From Oscillospiraceae bacterium (GTDB taxonomy: Bacteria > Bacillota > Clostridia > Oscillospirales > Oscillospiraceae), in NCBI GenBank assembly GCA_902795045.1, contig CADBJU010000013.1:28170-92169 (forward strand): a DNA stretch of 64,000 nucleotides. The letters are read 5' to 3'. Positions 50,841 through 58,161 of this stretch are shown in pieces; position 1 is the stretch's first letter; each line of letters begins with the position of its first letter. The translations under genes were made by a program, and so were the position numbers. Under the pieces are notes generated by a model. That model had not been told where the DNA came from. It ran no database searches and saw only the letters and a list, made by a program, of their open reading frames with translations.

Positions 50841-52754
50841 TCAGAACAGCTCTGCGACCTCGCTGACGAACGCGGCGGGGTCTTCGATCTCGGCGCCCGC
50901 CAGCAGCTCGGCGAGTCTCGCGAGGATCAGGGACATGCTCTTGGCCTTGTCCTTGTCGCCGGCTTCCCACGCGGCCTTGAGCGCCTCGACGGCCTTGTGC
51001 TCGCCGTTGAGTTCCAGTACGCGGGTGGCGCGGATGTTGCGCATTTCGGGGCTGGGGCCGCGGCGGAAGTATTTCTCCATCTCGAGGGTAAGCCCACCCT
51101 CGGTGGTCAGGCAGCAGGGCTGGGAGGCGAGCTTGCGGCTCAAACGCACCTTGCTCACCGCGTCGCCCACGGATTCCTTGACGAAATCGAGGAACTCCTT
51201 GTTCTCGATGTCGCGCTCCTCGGCGGCCTTCTTCTCCTCCTCGGTGTCGAAGCCAAGGTCGTCGGTCACCACGTTGCAGAAGCTCTTGCCGTCCTGATCG
51301 TGCAGGGCCTCCAGCACCATCTCGTCGATGGGCGTGGTCAGGCACAGGATCTCATAGCCGCGCTTGCGCACCTCTTCGCACTGGGGCAGGCTGAGGGCGT
51401 GCTTGACGGAGTCGGAGCTTGCGTAGTAGATGCTCTTCTGGCTCTCGGGCATGTTCTCCACATACTCCTTGAGAGTCATCTGGTGATCCTCGGAGGTGTA
51501 GAAGATCAGCAGGTCGCGCAGGAAATCCTTGTAGCGGCCGTACTCGTCGCAGATGCCGCACTTGATGTGCACGCCGTAATTGCGGAAGAACTCCTCGTAC
51601 TTGGGCCGGTCGTCCTTCATGAGCTTCTCAAGCTCGCCCTTGATGCGCTTTTCAATGTTCTGGCCCATGATCTTGAGCTGGTGGTCGTGCTGCAGGAGCT
51701 CACGGGAGATGTTCAGGGACAGATCGGGGGAGTCCACGACGCCCTTGACGAACTCAAAGTAGTCGTGCACCAGCTTGTCGCACTCCTCCATGATCATAAC
51801 GCCGTTGGAGTAGAGGGTGATGCCGCCCTTGGTCTCACCGTAGAACTGGCTGCCGTGCTCCTCGCCGGGGACAAAGAGCATGGCCTTGTAGCTGACCTGG
51901 CCCTCGGCGTTGATGCGCACCAGGGCGCAGGGATCCTTCACATCGTGGTGCTTTTCCTTGTACCAGGCGATGCAGTCGTCGTCCGTGACCTCGCTCTTGG
52001 AGCGCTGCCAGATGGGGACCATGGAGTTGATGGTCTCCTCCTGCTTGACGGTGCGGTAGGCCATCTTGGGGCTGCCGTCGTCGTTCTTCTCTTCGGTCTC
52101 GTAGCTCTCGCTGCGCTCGACCTCCATGATGATGGGCCAGCGCACATAGTCGGAGTATTTCTTGATAAGGGCACGGAGCTTCCAGGTTTCGAGGAAGCTG
52201 CCGTAGATCTCTTCTTCGCTGTCGGGCTTGATGTGCATGATGACCTCGGTGCCGACGTTCTCGCGGTCGATCTCCGTCACGGTGTAGCCGTCGGCGCCGC
52301 TGGATTCCCACTTGACGCCCTTCTCTTCGCCGTACTTGCGGGTGAGGACGGTGACCTTGTCGGCCACCATGAAGGCGGAGTAAAAGCCCACGCCGAACTG
52401 ACCGATGATGCTCAGGTCCTCGGCCTTGGAGCTGTCCATCTCGGCCTTGAAGGCGCCGGAGCCGGACTTGGCGATCACGCCGAGGTTGTTTTCCGCCTCC
52501 TGCATGCTCATGCCGATGCCGTTATCCTTGACGGTGATGGTGCGCGCGTCCTTGTCGGCGCTGACATCAATACGGAAGTCGGCGCGGTCAAGCCCCACCT
52601 GCTCGTCCGTCAGGGACAGGTAGCAGAGCTTGTCGATGGCGTCGGAGGCGTTGGAGATGATCTCGCGCAGGAAAATCTCCTTGTTGGTGTATATGGAGTT
52701 GATCATCAGATCAAGGAGCCGTTTGGATTCTGCTTTGAATTGTTTCTTAGACAT
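50841..52754 (-). CDS. htpG: Molecular chaperone HtpG (Hsp90)
   Basis: 637 residues. The GHKL ATPase N-domain shows FLREIISNASDAIDKL, DNGIGMSMQEAENNLG and IGQFGVGFYSAFMVAD; middle- and C-terminal Hsp90 domains follow (SPDLSLNISRELLQHDHQLK). It is an ATP-driven chaperone. GGAGG precedes ATG 52754. I see no CIRCE element or SigB promoter; a SigA-type promoter fits. Confidence 0.95.
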   Translation of the reverse strand: MSKKQFKAESKRLLDLMINSIYTNKEIFLREIISNASDAIDKLCYLSLTDEQVGLDRADFRIDVSADKDARTITVKDNGIGMSMQEAENNLGVIAKSGSGAFKAEMDSSKAEDLSIIGQFGVGFYSAFMVADKVTVLTRKYGEEKGVKWESSGADGYTVTEIDRENVGTEVIMHIKPDSEEEIYGSFLETWKLRALIKKYSDYVRWPIIMEVERSESYETEEKNDDGSPKMAYRTVKQEETINSMVPIWQRSKSEVTDDDCIAWYKEKHHDVKDPCALVRINAEGQVSYKAMLFVPGEEHGSQFYGETKGGITLYSNGVMIMEECDKLVHDYFEFVKGVVDSPDLSLNISRELLQHDHQLKIMGQNIEKRIKGELEKLMKDDRPKYEEFFRNYGVHIKCGICDEYGRYKDFLRDLLIFYTSEDHQMTLKEYVENMPESQKSIYYASSDSVKHALSLPQCEEVRKRGYEILCLTTPIDEMVLEALHDQDGKSFCNVVTDDLGFDTEEEKKAAEERDIENKEFLDFVKESVGDAVSKVRLSRKLASQPCCLTTEGGLTLEMEKYFRRGPSPEMRNIRATRVLELNGEHKAVEALKAAWEAGDKDKAKSMSLILARLAELLAGAEIEDPAAFVSEVAELF

Positions 52755-52798
52755 TGCTGAATTGTCCTCCAGTTTCTATTATAATTCCGTAAAAATGA

Positions 52799-52826
52799 AT
52801 TATAGCACAATTCAACGGAATTTCAA
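52799..52826 (-). promoter_or_regulatory. Promoter of htpG
   Basis: Minus strand: TTGAAA (52826-52821), 16-bp spacer, TATAAT (52804-52799). A second TATAAT-like stretch lies closer to the gene near 52785. Confidence 0.7.
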
Positions 52827-52888
52827 CCGTCCGGAGAACCCGGCGCGCGGAATTTACCGTTTGATAACAAATCCGCGTACAACAGCAA

Positions 52889-52912
52889 ATCCGGGGCGAT
52901 GCCGCCCCGGAT
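52889..52912 (-). terminator. Hairpin after the PAP2 gene
   Basis: ATCCGGGGCG (52889-52898) pairs with CGCCCCGGAT (52903-52912) across ATGC. The T-run on the minus strand is short (TTTGCTGTTG). Confidence 0.65.
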
Positions 52913-52932
52913 CATGCTTTGACCGGCTTTGT

Positions 52933-53901
52933 TCAGTGCTTGCCCTGATAGCTGCCGGAGGATTTGCGCGTACTCTTGCTGCCTTCGGGCAGAGCGTGAC
53001 GGCCGCCGGAGCGGGCAGCACCGCTTGCTTTCTCCGCTGCGGGCTTGGGGCGCTCGGCCTGGGGCGCGGCCTCGGCAGCCTGGGCACGGGAAGTGCGGCG
53101 CGGCGCGGGGGCGGGCTCATCCGCCTTGACGGGGGCTGCGCTGCGTTTGGAGGAATAAGTCTTCACGTCATCATCGGCGCCGGCTTTCTCCTTGCGGGGC
53201 TTGGGAGCCGCGTCCTTTTCCTTCTTGCCGATCAAAGGCAGATCGAAGGGCAGGATGTCCCGGATGTCAAAATCGAGGATGAAGCCGAAGATCGGCACCT
53301 TCCTGCGGTTGCGGTTGAGGAAGCGGAAAATCAGCTGGGTGATGAACCAGGCCACAAAACCGGAGAATATGCCGATGAGCAGCGCGGCACACACATCGCT
53401 GGGATAGTGGGCCATGAGGTAGGTGCGGGAGATCATCATGAGAAGCACGATCACCACCGAGGGGACGATCCACTTCTTGCCGCGCATGAGCGTGATGGCC
53501 GTCATGGCCGCCGCACAGGCCGTCACATGGCCTGACGGGAAGGAGAAGCCGTCCTCCAGCGGGGAGCCGACCGCCATCCACCACAGCTCGTATTCCACCG
53601 AGCTTTCATAAGGGCGGGGTCGGGCGATGGTATCCTTGAGGAGAATGTTGGTGATCAGCGCGCCGCAGCACACCGCGCCGAAGATGCACACGCCGAGATC
53701 GCGCTTGGAAGCTGTCAGCATGAAAATCAGCGCCAGCAGGAAAAAGGGCCAGCCCTTTTCTCCCAGGAAGGTGATGATGCGCATCAGGGGCGTCAGGATA
53801 AAACCGAGATGCTCGGCAAAGAAGTGCTGAATGGACAAAAACAAGTGGTCAAAGCCCGCAAGGGACGTGTTGAGCCACGTTGCAGCCGGGGTCAGAAACA
53901 T
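52933..53901 (-). CDS. PAP2-family membrane phosphatase with basic tail
   Basis: 322 residues with about six membrane segments and the three acid-phosphatase motifs: KDTIARPRP (near 89), FSFPSGHVT (near 120) and SRTYLMAHYPSDV (near 158). Members dephosphorylate undecaprenyl pyrophosphate, phosphatidic acid or similar lipids. After residue about 215 a long Ala/Lys/Arg/Pro-rich cytoplasmic tail follows (APKPRKEKAGADDD, SGGRHALPEGSKSTRKS), which is unusual for the family and may bind nucleic acid or other polyanions. Its own promoter lies 34 bp upstream; the start is preceded by GAGGGAA. Confidence 0.88.
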   Translation of the reverse strand: MFLTPAATWLNTSLAGFDHLFLSIQHFFAEHLGFILTPLMRIITFLGEKGWPFFLLALIFMLTASKRDLGVCIFGAVCCGALITNILLKDTIARPRPYESSVEYELWWMAVGSPLEDGFSFPSGHVTACAAAMTAITLMRGKKWIVPSVVIVLLMMISRTYLMAHYPSDVCAALLIGIFSGFVAWFITQLIFRFLNRNRRKVPIFGFILDFDIRDILPFDLPLIGKKEKDAAPKPRKEKAGADDDVKTYSSKRSAAPVKADEPAPAPRRTSRAQAAEAAPQAERPKPAAEKASGAARSGGRHALPEGSKSTRKSSGSYQGKH

Positions 53902-53934
53902 GAGGGTTCCCTCTTTTCGTTACAGGTTGTTACC

Positions 53935-53963
53935 ACTATACAACATAATGTTACAAATTGCAA
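53935..53963 (-). promoter_or_regulatory. Promoter of the PAP2 gene
   Basis: Minus strand: TTGCAA (53963-53958), 17-bp spacer, TATAGT (53940-53935). Confidence 0.65.
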
Positions 53964-53991
53964 GAGCTTTCCGAAGAAATTTCGCATGCCA

Positions 53992-54020
53992 TTGTCAGAA
54001 AGCCCGATTCGTGGTATGAT
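53992..54020 (+). promoter_or_regulatory. Promoter of the barnase-like gene
   Basis: TTGTCA (53992-53997), 17-bp spacer, TATGAT (54015-54020), with AGGAG at 54041-54045. Confidence 0.65.
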
Positions 54021-54049
54021 CTTACAAGAAAGAATATGACAGGAGCTGT

Positions 54050-54631
54050 ATGATTATGAATATAAAGAAGCTTTTGCCCGTGCTGGTGCTTCTGCTGGCG
54101 GCGGTCTGGCTCTTCCTGCCGGACACCGGCAACACGGCGCAGATGCCCGCCGCGACGCCTGCGCCGACCCAGAGCGTGCAAACCGTCGCTCCGGCGCAGA
54201 CGCCGAAGCCCTCCCCGGCGCAGACGCCGAAGCCCGCCGCCACGCCGAAGCCTGCCGCCGCACCGACACAGACCCCGGGCGAGCAGACGATCGACGAGAA
54301 CGGGAGTTACACCACCAAGGAAGACGTGGCCCTGTATATTCACACCTACGGTCATCTGCCCGATAACTTTATCAGGAAGAAGGACGCCCAGGCCATGGGC
54401 TGGACCGGCGGTTCGCTCGAGTGGGTGCTGCCCGGCATGTGCATCGGCGGGGACTACTTCGGCAATTACGAGGGGCAGCTGCCCAAGGCCAAGGGCCGCC
54501 GCTGGACCGAGTGCGACATCAACACCCTCGGCGCGCGCTCCCGTGGCCCCGAGCGCATCATCTTTTCCAACGACGGACTCATCTACTACACCCCCGACCA
54601 CTATGAGAGCTTCGAGCTGCTTTACGGGTGA
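54050..54631 (+). CDS. Exported barnase-type ribonuclease
   Basis: 193 residues: a signal peptide or anchor (LLPVLVLLLAAVWLFL, about 8-23), a Pro/Ala/Thr-rich linker with QTPKP repeats (about 35-78), and a barnase-fold domain (about 85-193). It shows IHTYGHLPDNFIRKKDAQAMGW, IGGDYFGNYEGQLP, GRRWTECDIN, RIIFSNDGLIYYTPDHYESF. The barnase catalytic triad is kept as Glu154, Arg169 and His184, with near-identical spacing. It should cleave RNA outside the cell. No barstar-like inhibitor gene lies in the window. ATG 54050 or 54056 are both possible after AGGAG. The stop is 3 bp from the first 0A box of spo0A. Confidence 0.85.
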   Translation: MIMNIKKLLPVLVLLLAAVWLFLPDTGNTAQMPAATPAPTQSVQTVAPAQTPKPSPAQTPKPAATPKPAAAPTQTPGEQTIDENGSYTTKEDVALYIHTYGHLPDNFIRKKDAQAMGWTGGSLEWVLPGMCIGGDYFGNYEGQLPKAKGRRWTECDINTLGARSRGPERIIFSNDGLIYYTPDHYESFELLYG

Positions 54632-54634
54632 GCG

Positions 54635-54796
54635 TTCGACACGTTTCGACAAAGGCAGCGAAAAAAGATGGGAGAATCCTGAAAGAATCCCTTGAACACT
54701 GTCAGAAAATATAATATTATGTCAACAGATAATCCCGATCATTCGACAGGATTCTGTTGTCGCAAAAGGCCCCCGTATGCTAAATTTATTGCGACA
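54635..54796 (+). promoter_or_regulatory. Spo0A-box cluster upstream of spo0A
   Basis: Exact 0A boxes (TTCGACA, reverse of TGTCGAA) occur at 54635-54641, 54645-54651 and 54742-54748. Variants reading TGTCGCA and TTGCGACA occur at 54758-54764 and 54789-54796. The first two are 10 bp apart, one helical turn. This supports direct autoregulation of spo0A. Confidence 0.75.
54692..54720 (+). promoter_or_regulatory. Probable promoter of spo0A
   Basis: TTGAAC (54692-54697), 17-bp spacer, TATTAT (54715-54720), between the upstream and downstream 0A-box groups; the leader would be about 137 nt. Confidence 0.55.
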
Positions 54797-54863
54797 AACG
54801 CGATGAACAAGGCTTTCTGACAAAGCATCTACCTGCTATCGCAAAATGGGAGGATTTATCATT

Positions 54864-55658
54864 ATGGAAACCAGGATTCGTATACTCACCGCCGACCCCA
54901 ACCGGGAATTTTGTCGCCAGCTGTCCGAGCTCATGACGGCCGAGGGCGACATGGAGATCATCGGCATGGCCTCCGACGGGCTGGAAGCGCTCGAGCGCGT
55001 GGCGGAGCTCAAGCCCGATCTGCTGCTTCTGGAGCTGGTGCTGCCGAAGCTGGACGGGCTGGAGGTGCTGCGCCGCCTGCGGGACAAGGGGACAAGCTGC
55101 CGCGTGATCGTGCTGTCAGGCTTTGTCAACGGCAAGGTCATCGCCGAGTGCTCCGACTGCGGTGCGGACTATTTCATCCCGAAGCCCTGCGACGTGCAGG
55201 CCCTCATCAGCCGCATCCGCCAGCTGAGCTTCGATCTGCCCCGCACCCCGGGCGTGGGTGTGGACTTCCGCCAGAGCGCGGAGGGCAGCTACAACGACGC
55301 GGACCTGGAGGCCATCGTCACCGACATCATCCACGAGATCGGCGTGCCCGCTCACATCAAGGGCTACCAGTACCTGCGCGAGGCCATCATCCTCACCATC
55401 AAGGACATGGACATGATCAACGCCGTCACCAAGGTCCTCTACCCCGAGGTAGCCAAGCGCTTCGGCACCACCCCGTCCCGCGTCGAGCGCGCCATCCGCC
55501 ATGCCATCGAGGTGGCCTGGGACCGCGGCGACGTGGAGACCCTGCAACGCTTCTTCGGCTACACCGTGAGCGGCATCAAGGGAAAACCCACGAATAGTGA
55601 ATTTATCGCGATGATCGCTGACAATCTTTCCCTCAAACGCAAGCACGCCGCGAGGTGA
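54864..55658 (+). CDS. spo0A: Sporulation response regulator Spo0A, with Glu at the phosphorylation site
   Basis: 264 residues with a receiver domain (about 1-120) and the Spo0A DNA-binding domain. The latter is strongly conserved ([67 protein letters not shown]). Spo0A starts sporulation once phosphorylated. Here the position of Bacillus Asp56 is Glu57 ([15 protein letters not shown]; codon GAG 55032-55034), and the acidic pair Asp10-Asp11 is Asp11-Pro12. The conserved Thr is Ser85 and the Lys is kept (Lys107). Classical phosphorylation is therefore doubtful. ATG 54864 follows GGGAGG; a longer frame from 54846 is unlikely. Confidence 0.95.
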   Translation: METRIRILTADPNREFCRQLSELMTAEGDMEIIGMASDGLEALERVAELKPDLLLLELVLPKLDGLEVLRRLRDKGTSCRVIVLSGFVNGKVIAECSDCGADYFIPKPCDVQALISRIRQLSFDLPRTPGVGVDFRQSAEGSYNDADLEAIVTDIIHEIGVPAHIKGYQYLREAIILTIKDMDMINAVTKVLYPEVAKRFGTTPSRVERAIRHAIEVAWDRGDVETLQRFFGYTVSGIKGKPTNSEFIAMIADNLSLKRKHAAR

Positions 55659-55671
55659 GTGTGTTCTTGTA

Positions 55672-55717
55672 CACTTCCGGTTTATCAAGTATGTCTGATA
55701 AACCGGAAGTGCTTTTC
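55672..55717 (+). terminator. Terminator of spo0A
   Basis: CACTTCCGGTTTATCA (55672-55687) pairs perfectly with TGATAAACCGGAAGTG (55696-55711), then CTTTT. A strong terminator that separates spo0A from the hicAB island. Confidence 0.88.
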
Positions 55718-55733
55718 ATGACCGCCTTCGGTG

Positions 55734-55787
55734 ATTACGTAATAATACGTAATTTTTCTTGACATACGTAATATTACGTGCTAAAAT
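55734..55787 (+). promoter_or_regulatory. hicAB promoter with two palindromic operators
   Basis: The promoter is TTGACA (55759-55764), 17-bp spacer, TAAAAT (55782-55787). Palindrome 1, ATTACGTA-ATAA-TACGTAAT, lies at 55734-55753; palindrome 2, ACGTAATATTACGT, at 55766-55779, exactly inside the promoter spacer. The shared TACGTAAT core suggests a dimeric repressor, most likely HicB. Confidence 0.8.
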
Positions 55788-55820
55788 ACATTACAATAAA
55801 ACAATCTCGGAGGAAGCCAC

Positions 55821-56006
55821 ATGAAATACAGTGAGCTTGAGAAAAAGCTGCAGGAGGCCGGATGTAGCATTTCACGGGAAGGGAAAAACCATACTATATG
55901 GTACAGCCCTATTACCGGAAAGAGCTTTCCGGTTGGAAGGCATCAGACTCAGGATGTACCGCCCGGGACGTACAGGTCAATCATGAAGAGCGCGGGCCTT
56001 ATATAA
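55821..56006 (+). CDS. hicA: HicA-type mRNA interferase toxin
   Basis: 61 residues of the HicA dsRBD-like fold: KYSELEKKLQEAGCSISREG, then the catalytic His in GKNHTIWYSP (near 27) and the closing RHQTQDVPPGTYRSIMKSAG. HicA cleaves mRNA independently of or at the ribosome until bound by HicB. It is first in the pair, 69 bp before hicB, with GGAGGAAG upstream. The codon use is AT-richer than that of neighbouring genes, which fits transfer. Confidence 0.9.
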   Translation: MKYSELEKKLQEAGCSISREGKNHTIWYSPITGKSFPVGRHQTQDVPPGTYRSIMKSAGLI

Positions 56007-56075
56007 CGACATATTCCCAATAAGAAATACAGATAACACGAAAAATCGAAAAGCGAATAAGAAGGGAAGGAAAAC

Positions 56076-56474
56076 ATGAGCGAAAGGAGATATGTATATC
56101 CGGCGATTTTCACTCCGGAGAACGGCGCATACAGCGTTGTTTTTCCCGATCTGGAAATTGCCACGTCCGGCGAAACACTCGTCGAGGCAATAGATATGGC
56201 GCAGGATGCACTATGCCTGATGCTATACGATATGGAGGAACGGAAAGCGGATATTCCTGCGGCAAGTTCTATTACAGATCTAAGCTGCGAACCCGGCAGT
56301 TTTACAAGTCTGATTGAATGCGATACGATGGAATATCGGCGTTATTATGACAGCAAGGCTGTAAAGAAAACCCTCAGTATTCCCGCATGGCTCAACACCA
56401 TGGCCGAGAAGGAGGACATCAATTTCTCAGCAGTTTTGCAAAAAGCCTTGAAGGCTGAACTGAATCTGACATGA
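56076..56474 (+). CDS. hicB: HicB-type antitoxin
   Basis: 132 residues. The RNase-H-like HicB domain (about 5-60) reads YPAIFTPENGAYSVVFPDLE then EAIDMAQDALCLML. The C-terminal part (about 95-132) reads like a ribbon-helix-helix (KKTLSIPAWLNTMAEKEDIN). HicB neutralises HicA and usually represses the operon; the two TACGTAAT palindromes at the promoter are the likely sites. A hairpin terminator follows. Confidence 0.9.
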   Translation: MSERRYVYPAIFTPENGAYSVVFPDLEIATSGETLVEAIDMAQDALCLMLYDMEERKADIPAASSITDLSCEPGSFTSLIECDTMEYRRYYDSKAVKKTLSIPAWLNTMAEKEDINFSAVLQKALKAELNLT

Positions 56475-56478
56475 TCTG

Positions 56479-56509
56479 AAAGCTCCGGCGCTGCGGTGCC
56501 GGGGCTTTT
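56479..56509 (+). terminator. Terminator of hicAB
   Basis: AAAGCTCCGGC (56479-56489) pairs, with one mismatch, with GCCGGGGCTTT (56498-56508) and is followed by T. Confidence 0.7.
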
Positions 56510-56642
56510 GCTGTACTCTTCTCATGAACGGCAAGCCCTAAGGTGGGCCATAGTTTTCTCCTGGTGAGGAGGAAAACCATTGAGAGCTGTTGAAAGTGCA
56601 ATTTCAACAGAAAAAGAGCTGTATTTCAGTTCAATTTGAGAA

Positions 56643-56671
56643 TTGCGATTAGTGGAAAGGTATGGTAAGAT
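56643..56671 (+). promoter_or_regulatory. Extended -10 promoter before the foldback
   Basis: TTGCGA (56643-56648), 17-bp spacer, TAAGAT (56666-56671), preceded by TGG (an extended -10). Transcription would begin at about 56678, the first base of the foldback. Confidence 0.6.
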
Positions 56672-56677
56672 AATATT

Positions 56678-56782
56678 GCCACGCAATTTCATACGGATTT
56701 CTCACACCATAGGTATGTGTTTTTCATCGGTAAAAACACATGCCCATTTCGGCATACCTGTGGTGTGAAGAAATTGCGTGGC
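56678..56782 (+). ncRNA. Candidate structured RNA: 105-nt foldback
   Basis: Three successive complementary blocks fold the region on itself. GCCACGCAATTTC (56678-56690) pairs with GAAATTGCGTGGC (56770-56782); TCACACCATAGGTATG (56702-56717) with CATACCTGTGGTGTGA (56753-56768, one mismatch); and TGTGTTTTT (56716-56724) with AAAAACACA (56732-56740). The interruptions are an 11-nt bulge on the left and a small loop region on the right. It could be a structured leader, a small RNA or a mobile foldback. No known family is recognised. Confidence 0.55.
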
Positions 56783-56803
56783 AGCAAGCGGGCTGTGTTT
56801 TTC

Positions 56804-56835
56804 GTGCGCGGTCCGTTTGGGGCTGCGCACTTTTT
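56804..56835 (+). terminator. Terminator-like hairpin after the foldback
   Basis: GTGCGC (56804-56809) pairs with GCGCAC (56825-56830), with partial pairing inside, followed by TTTTT. It lies 36 bp before the next start codon, in the position of an attenuator. Confidence 0.6.
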
Positions 56836-56870
56836 ATACTACAGCAAAAAATTTTTGGGAGGAATAAATA

Positions 56871-58112
56871 ATGAAAAAAATTATTGCGCTTATCCTTGTC
56901 CTTGCAATATCCTTGGTTTCCCCAGTGTGCTGCGCTTTTGCTGACGATGGTGGTTATGATTTCAGTGATTGGGACGACGGGCAGATGGAATTCCTGTCTG
57001 AGCAAGTAAAAGAAGAAATGAGCAAACGAGGACTGGCTGTCCCGGAGCAAACATCTGATGATTGGAAACTGCAGTGCACAAAATGCGGAAAGAGTGTTCC
57101 CAATTCAAGCAGCTTTTGCCTCTACTGCGGAAATCACCTCCATGAGGAAGGCAATTCAACGATGATCCTCGAGTCGGATACCGGCAAGGCTGAGATCGTT
57201 GGACTGGCATCCATTCCTGACGACTTTCTGTCGGACAGCAACACACTGGATCCTTCAAAACTTGTCATGGTCCTGGTAAAATACACCAATTTTACTGAAG
57301 ACGAAAGACAGTTTCAACGGGATTTCTACGTTAGGGCATATCAAGACGGTATCGAGCTCTCCTCTAATTATGGCAGTTATCATCGTGATGTTTGCCGGGA
57401 GGTTGACAACTTCTTCAAGTCTGTTTTACAGAACGGAACCATCACGATCGGCAGTGTTTTTGTAACTGACAGTACATCCGATGTGACTGCGATTGTCGGC
57501 TTCAACGGCTCTTCCAAGTCGGAAACGGCCAAGGCTGTTTTCTCAATGGACGGGCAGCTCGTTGCTGGTAATTCTGAGACAACCAGCCAGACTGGGACAC
57601 AGACGAACGGTTCGGCAACCAATCAGTCGAGCAGTCAGGGCAATAATCAACGCCCGGTAGCCGAAAAGAGTGAAACGGTTGCTCCCCTGCATATCGGAGA
57701 TAAAATTACCTCAAGCAAATATGAACTCACGATTCACAATGTGGAATTTTCCTATCAGATTATGCCGGAGGACACTTCCGGATATTACAGATACTATACC
57801 CCGGACAGTGGAAAAGTCTATATTCATATTGATGGCACATTCTATAACACAGCCAAGCAGGATGCATGTATTCGTGATTTACCCGTAGCAACGGCGGACT
57901 ATAATGATGGCTATACTTATAAGGGCTTTGATCTAGTTGATGATGGCAGCTCTTTTACCTGGGGCTCTTCGTTTGTCGTATGCGAACCGCTGACATCCTG
58001 CCATTACCACTGCCTGATTGAGTGCCCTGAGGAAGTAGAAACATCTAATCTCCCACTGTATTTAACCTATAAAGTTGATGGTAACGTGTATCGTTACGAT
58101 ATCCGTGGATGA
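56871..58112 (+). CDS. Exported protein with zinc ribbon and two immunoglobulin-like domains
   Basis: 413 residues: a cleavable signal peptide (IIALILVLAISLVSPVCCAFA, about 3-23) and an acidic stretch. A zinc ribbon (CTKCGKSVPNSSSFCLYCGN, near 66-85) precedes a first DUF5067/DUF4352-like beta domain (about 95-225), a Gln/Ser/Thr/Asn-rich linker (about 235-265), and a second beta domain with four cysteines (about 270-413). The function is unknown. It is AT-richer than the chromosome around it and lies between hicAB and an integrase remnant, so it is probably acquired cargo. GGGAGGAATA precedes the ATG. Confidence 0.75.
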   Translation: MKKIIALILVLAISLVSPVCCAFADDGGYDFSDWDDGQMEFLSEQVKEEMSKRGLAVPEQTSDDWKLQCTKCGKSVPNSSSFCLYCGNHLHEEGNSTMILESDTGKAEIVGLASIPDDFLSDSNTLDPSKLVMVLVKYTNFTEDERQFQRDFYVRAYQDGIELSSNYGSYHRDVCREVDNFFKSVLQNGTITIGSVFVTDSTSDVTAIVGFNGSSKSETAKAVFSMDGQLVAGNSETTSQTGTQTNGSATNQSSSQGNNQRPVAEKSETVAPLHIGDKITSSKYELTIHNVEFSYQIMPEDTSGYYRYYTPDSGKVYIHIDGTFYNTAKQDACIRDLPVATADYNDGYTYKGFDLVDDGSSFTWGSSFVVCEPLTSCHYHCLIECPEEVETSNLPLYLTYKVDGNVYRYDIRG

Positions 58113-58161
58113 TTGCCTAAAACTTGAATACAGTGGTTGCCTCTGATACTATAGGATAAGA

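Noticed and set aside
50685-52760. 691-codon open frame antisense to htpG
   Set aside because: It mirrors htpG codon by codon, has Leu/Val/Asp/His-rich composition without domains and no ribosome site; a GC-rich shadow.
52755-52860. CIRCE or other heat-shock operator before htpG
   Set aside because: No TTAGCACTC-type inverted repeat is present; only a SigA-type promoter is visible.
54660-54690. SigH promoter of spo0A
   Set aside because: AGAATCC direct repeats look tempting, but the spacing (about 5 bp) does not fit a SigH -35/-10 pair.
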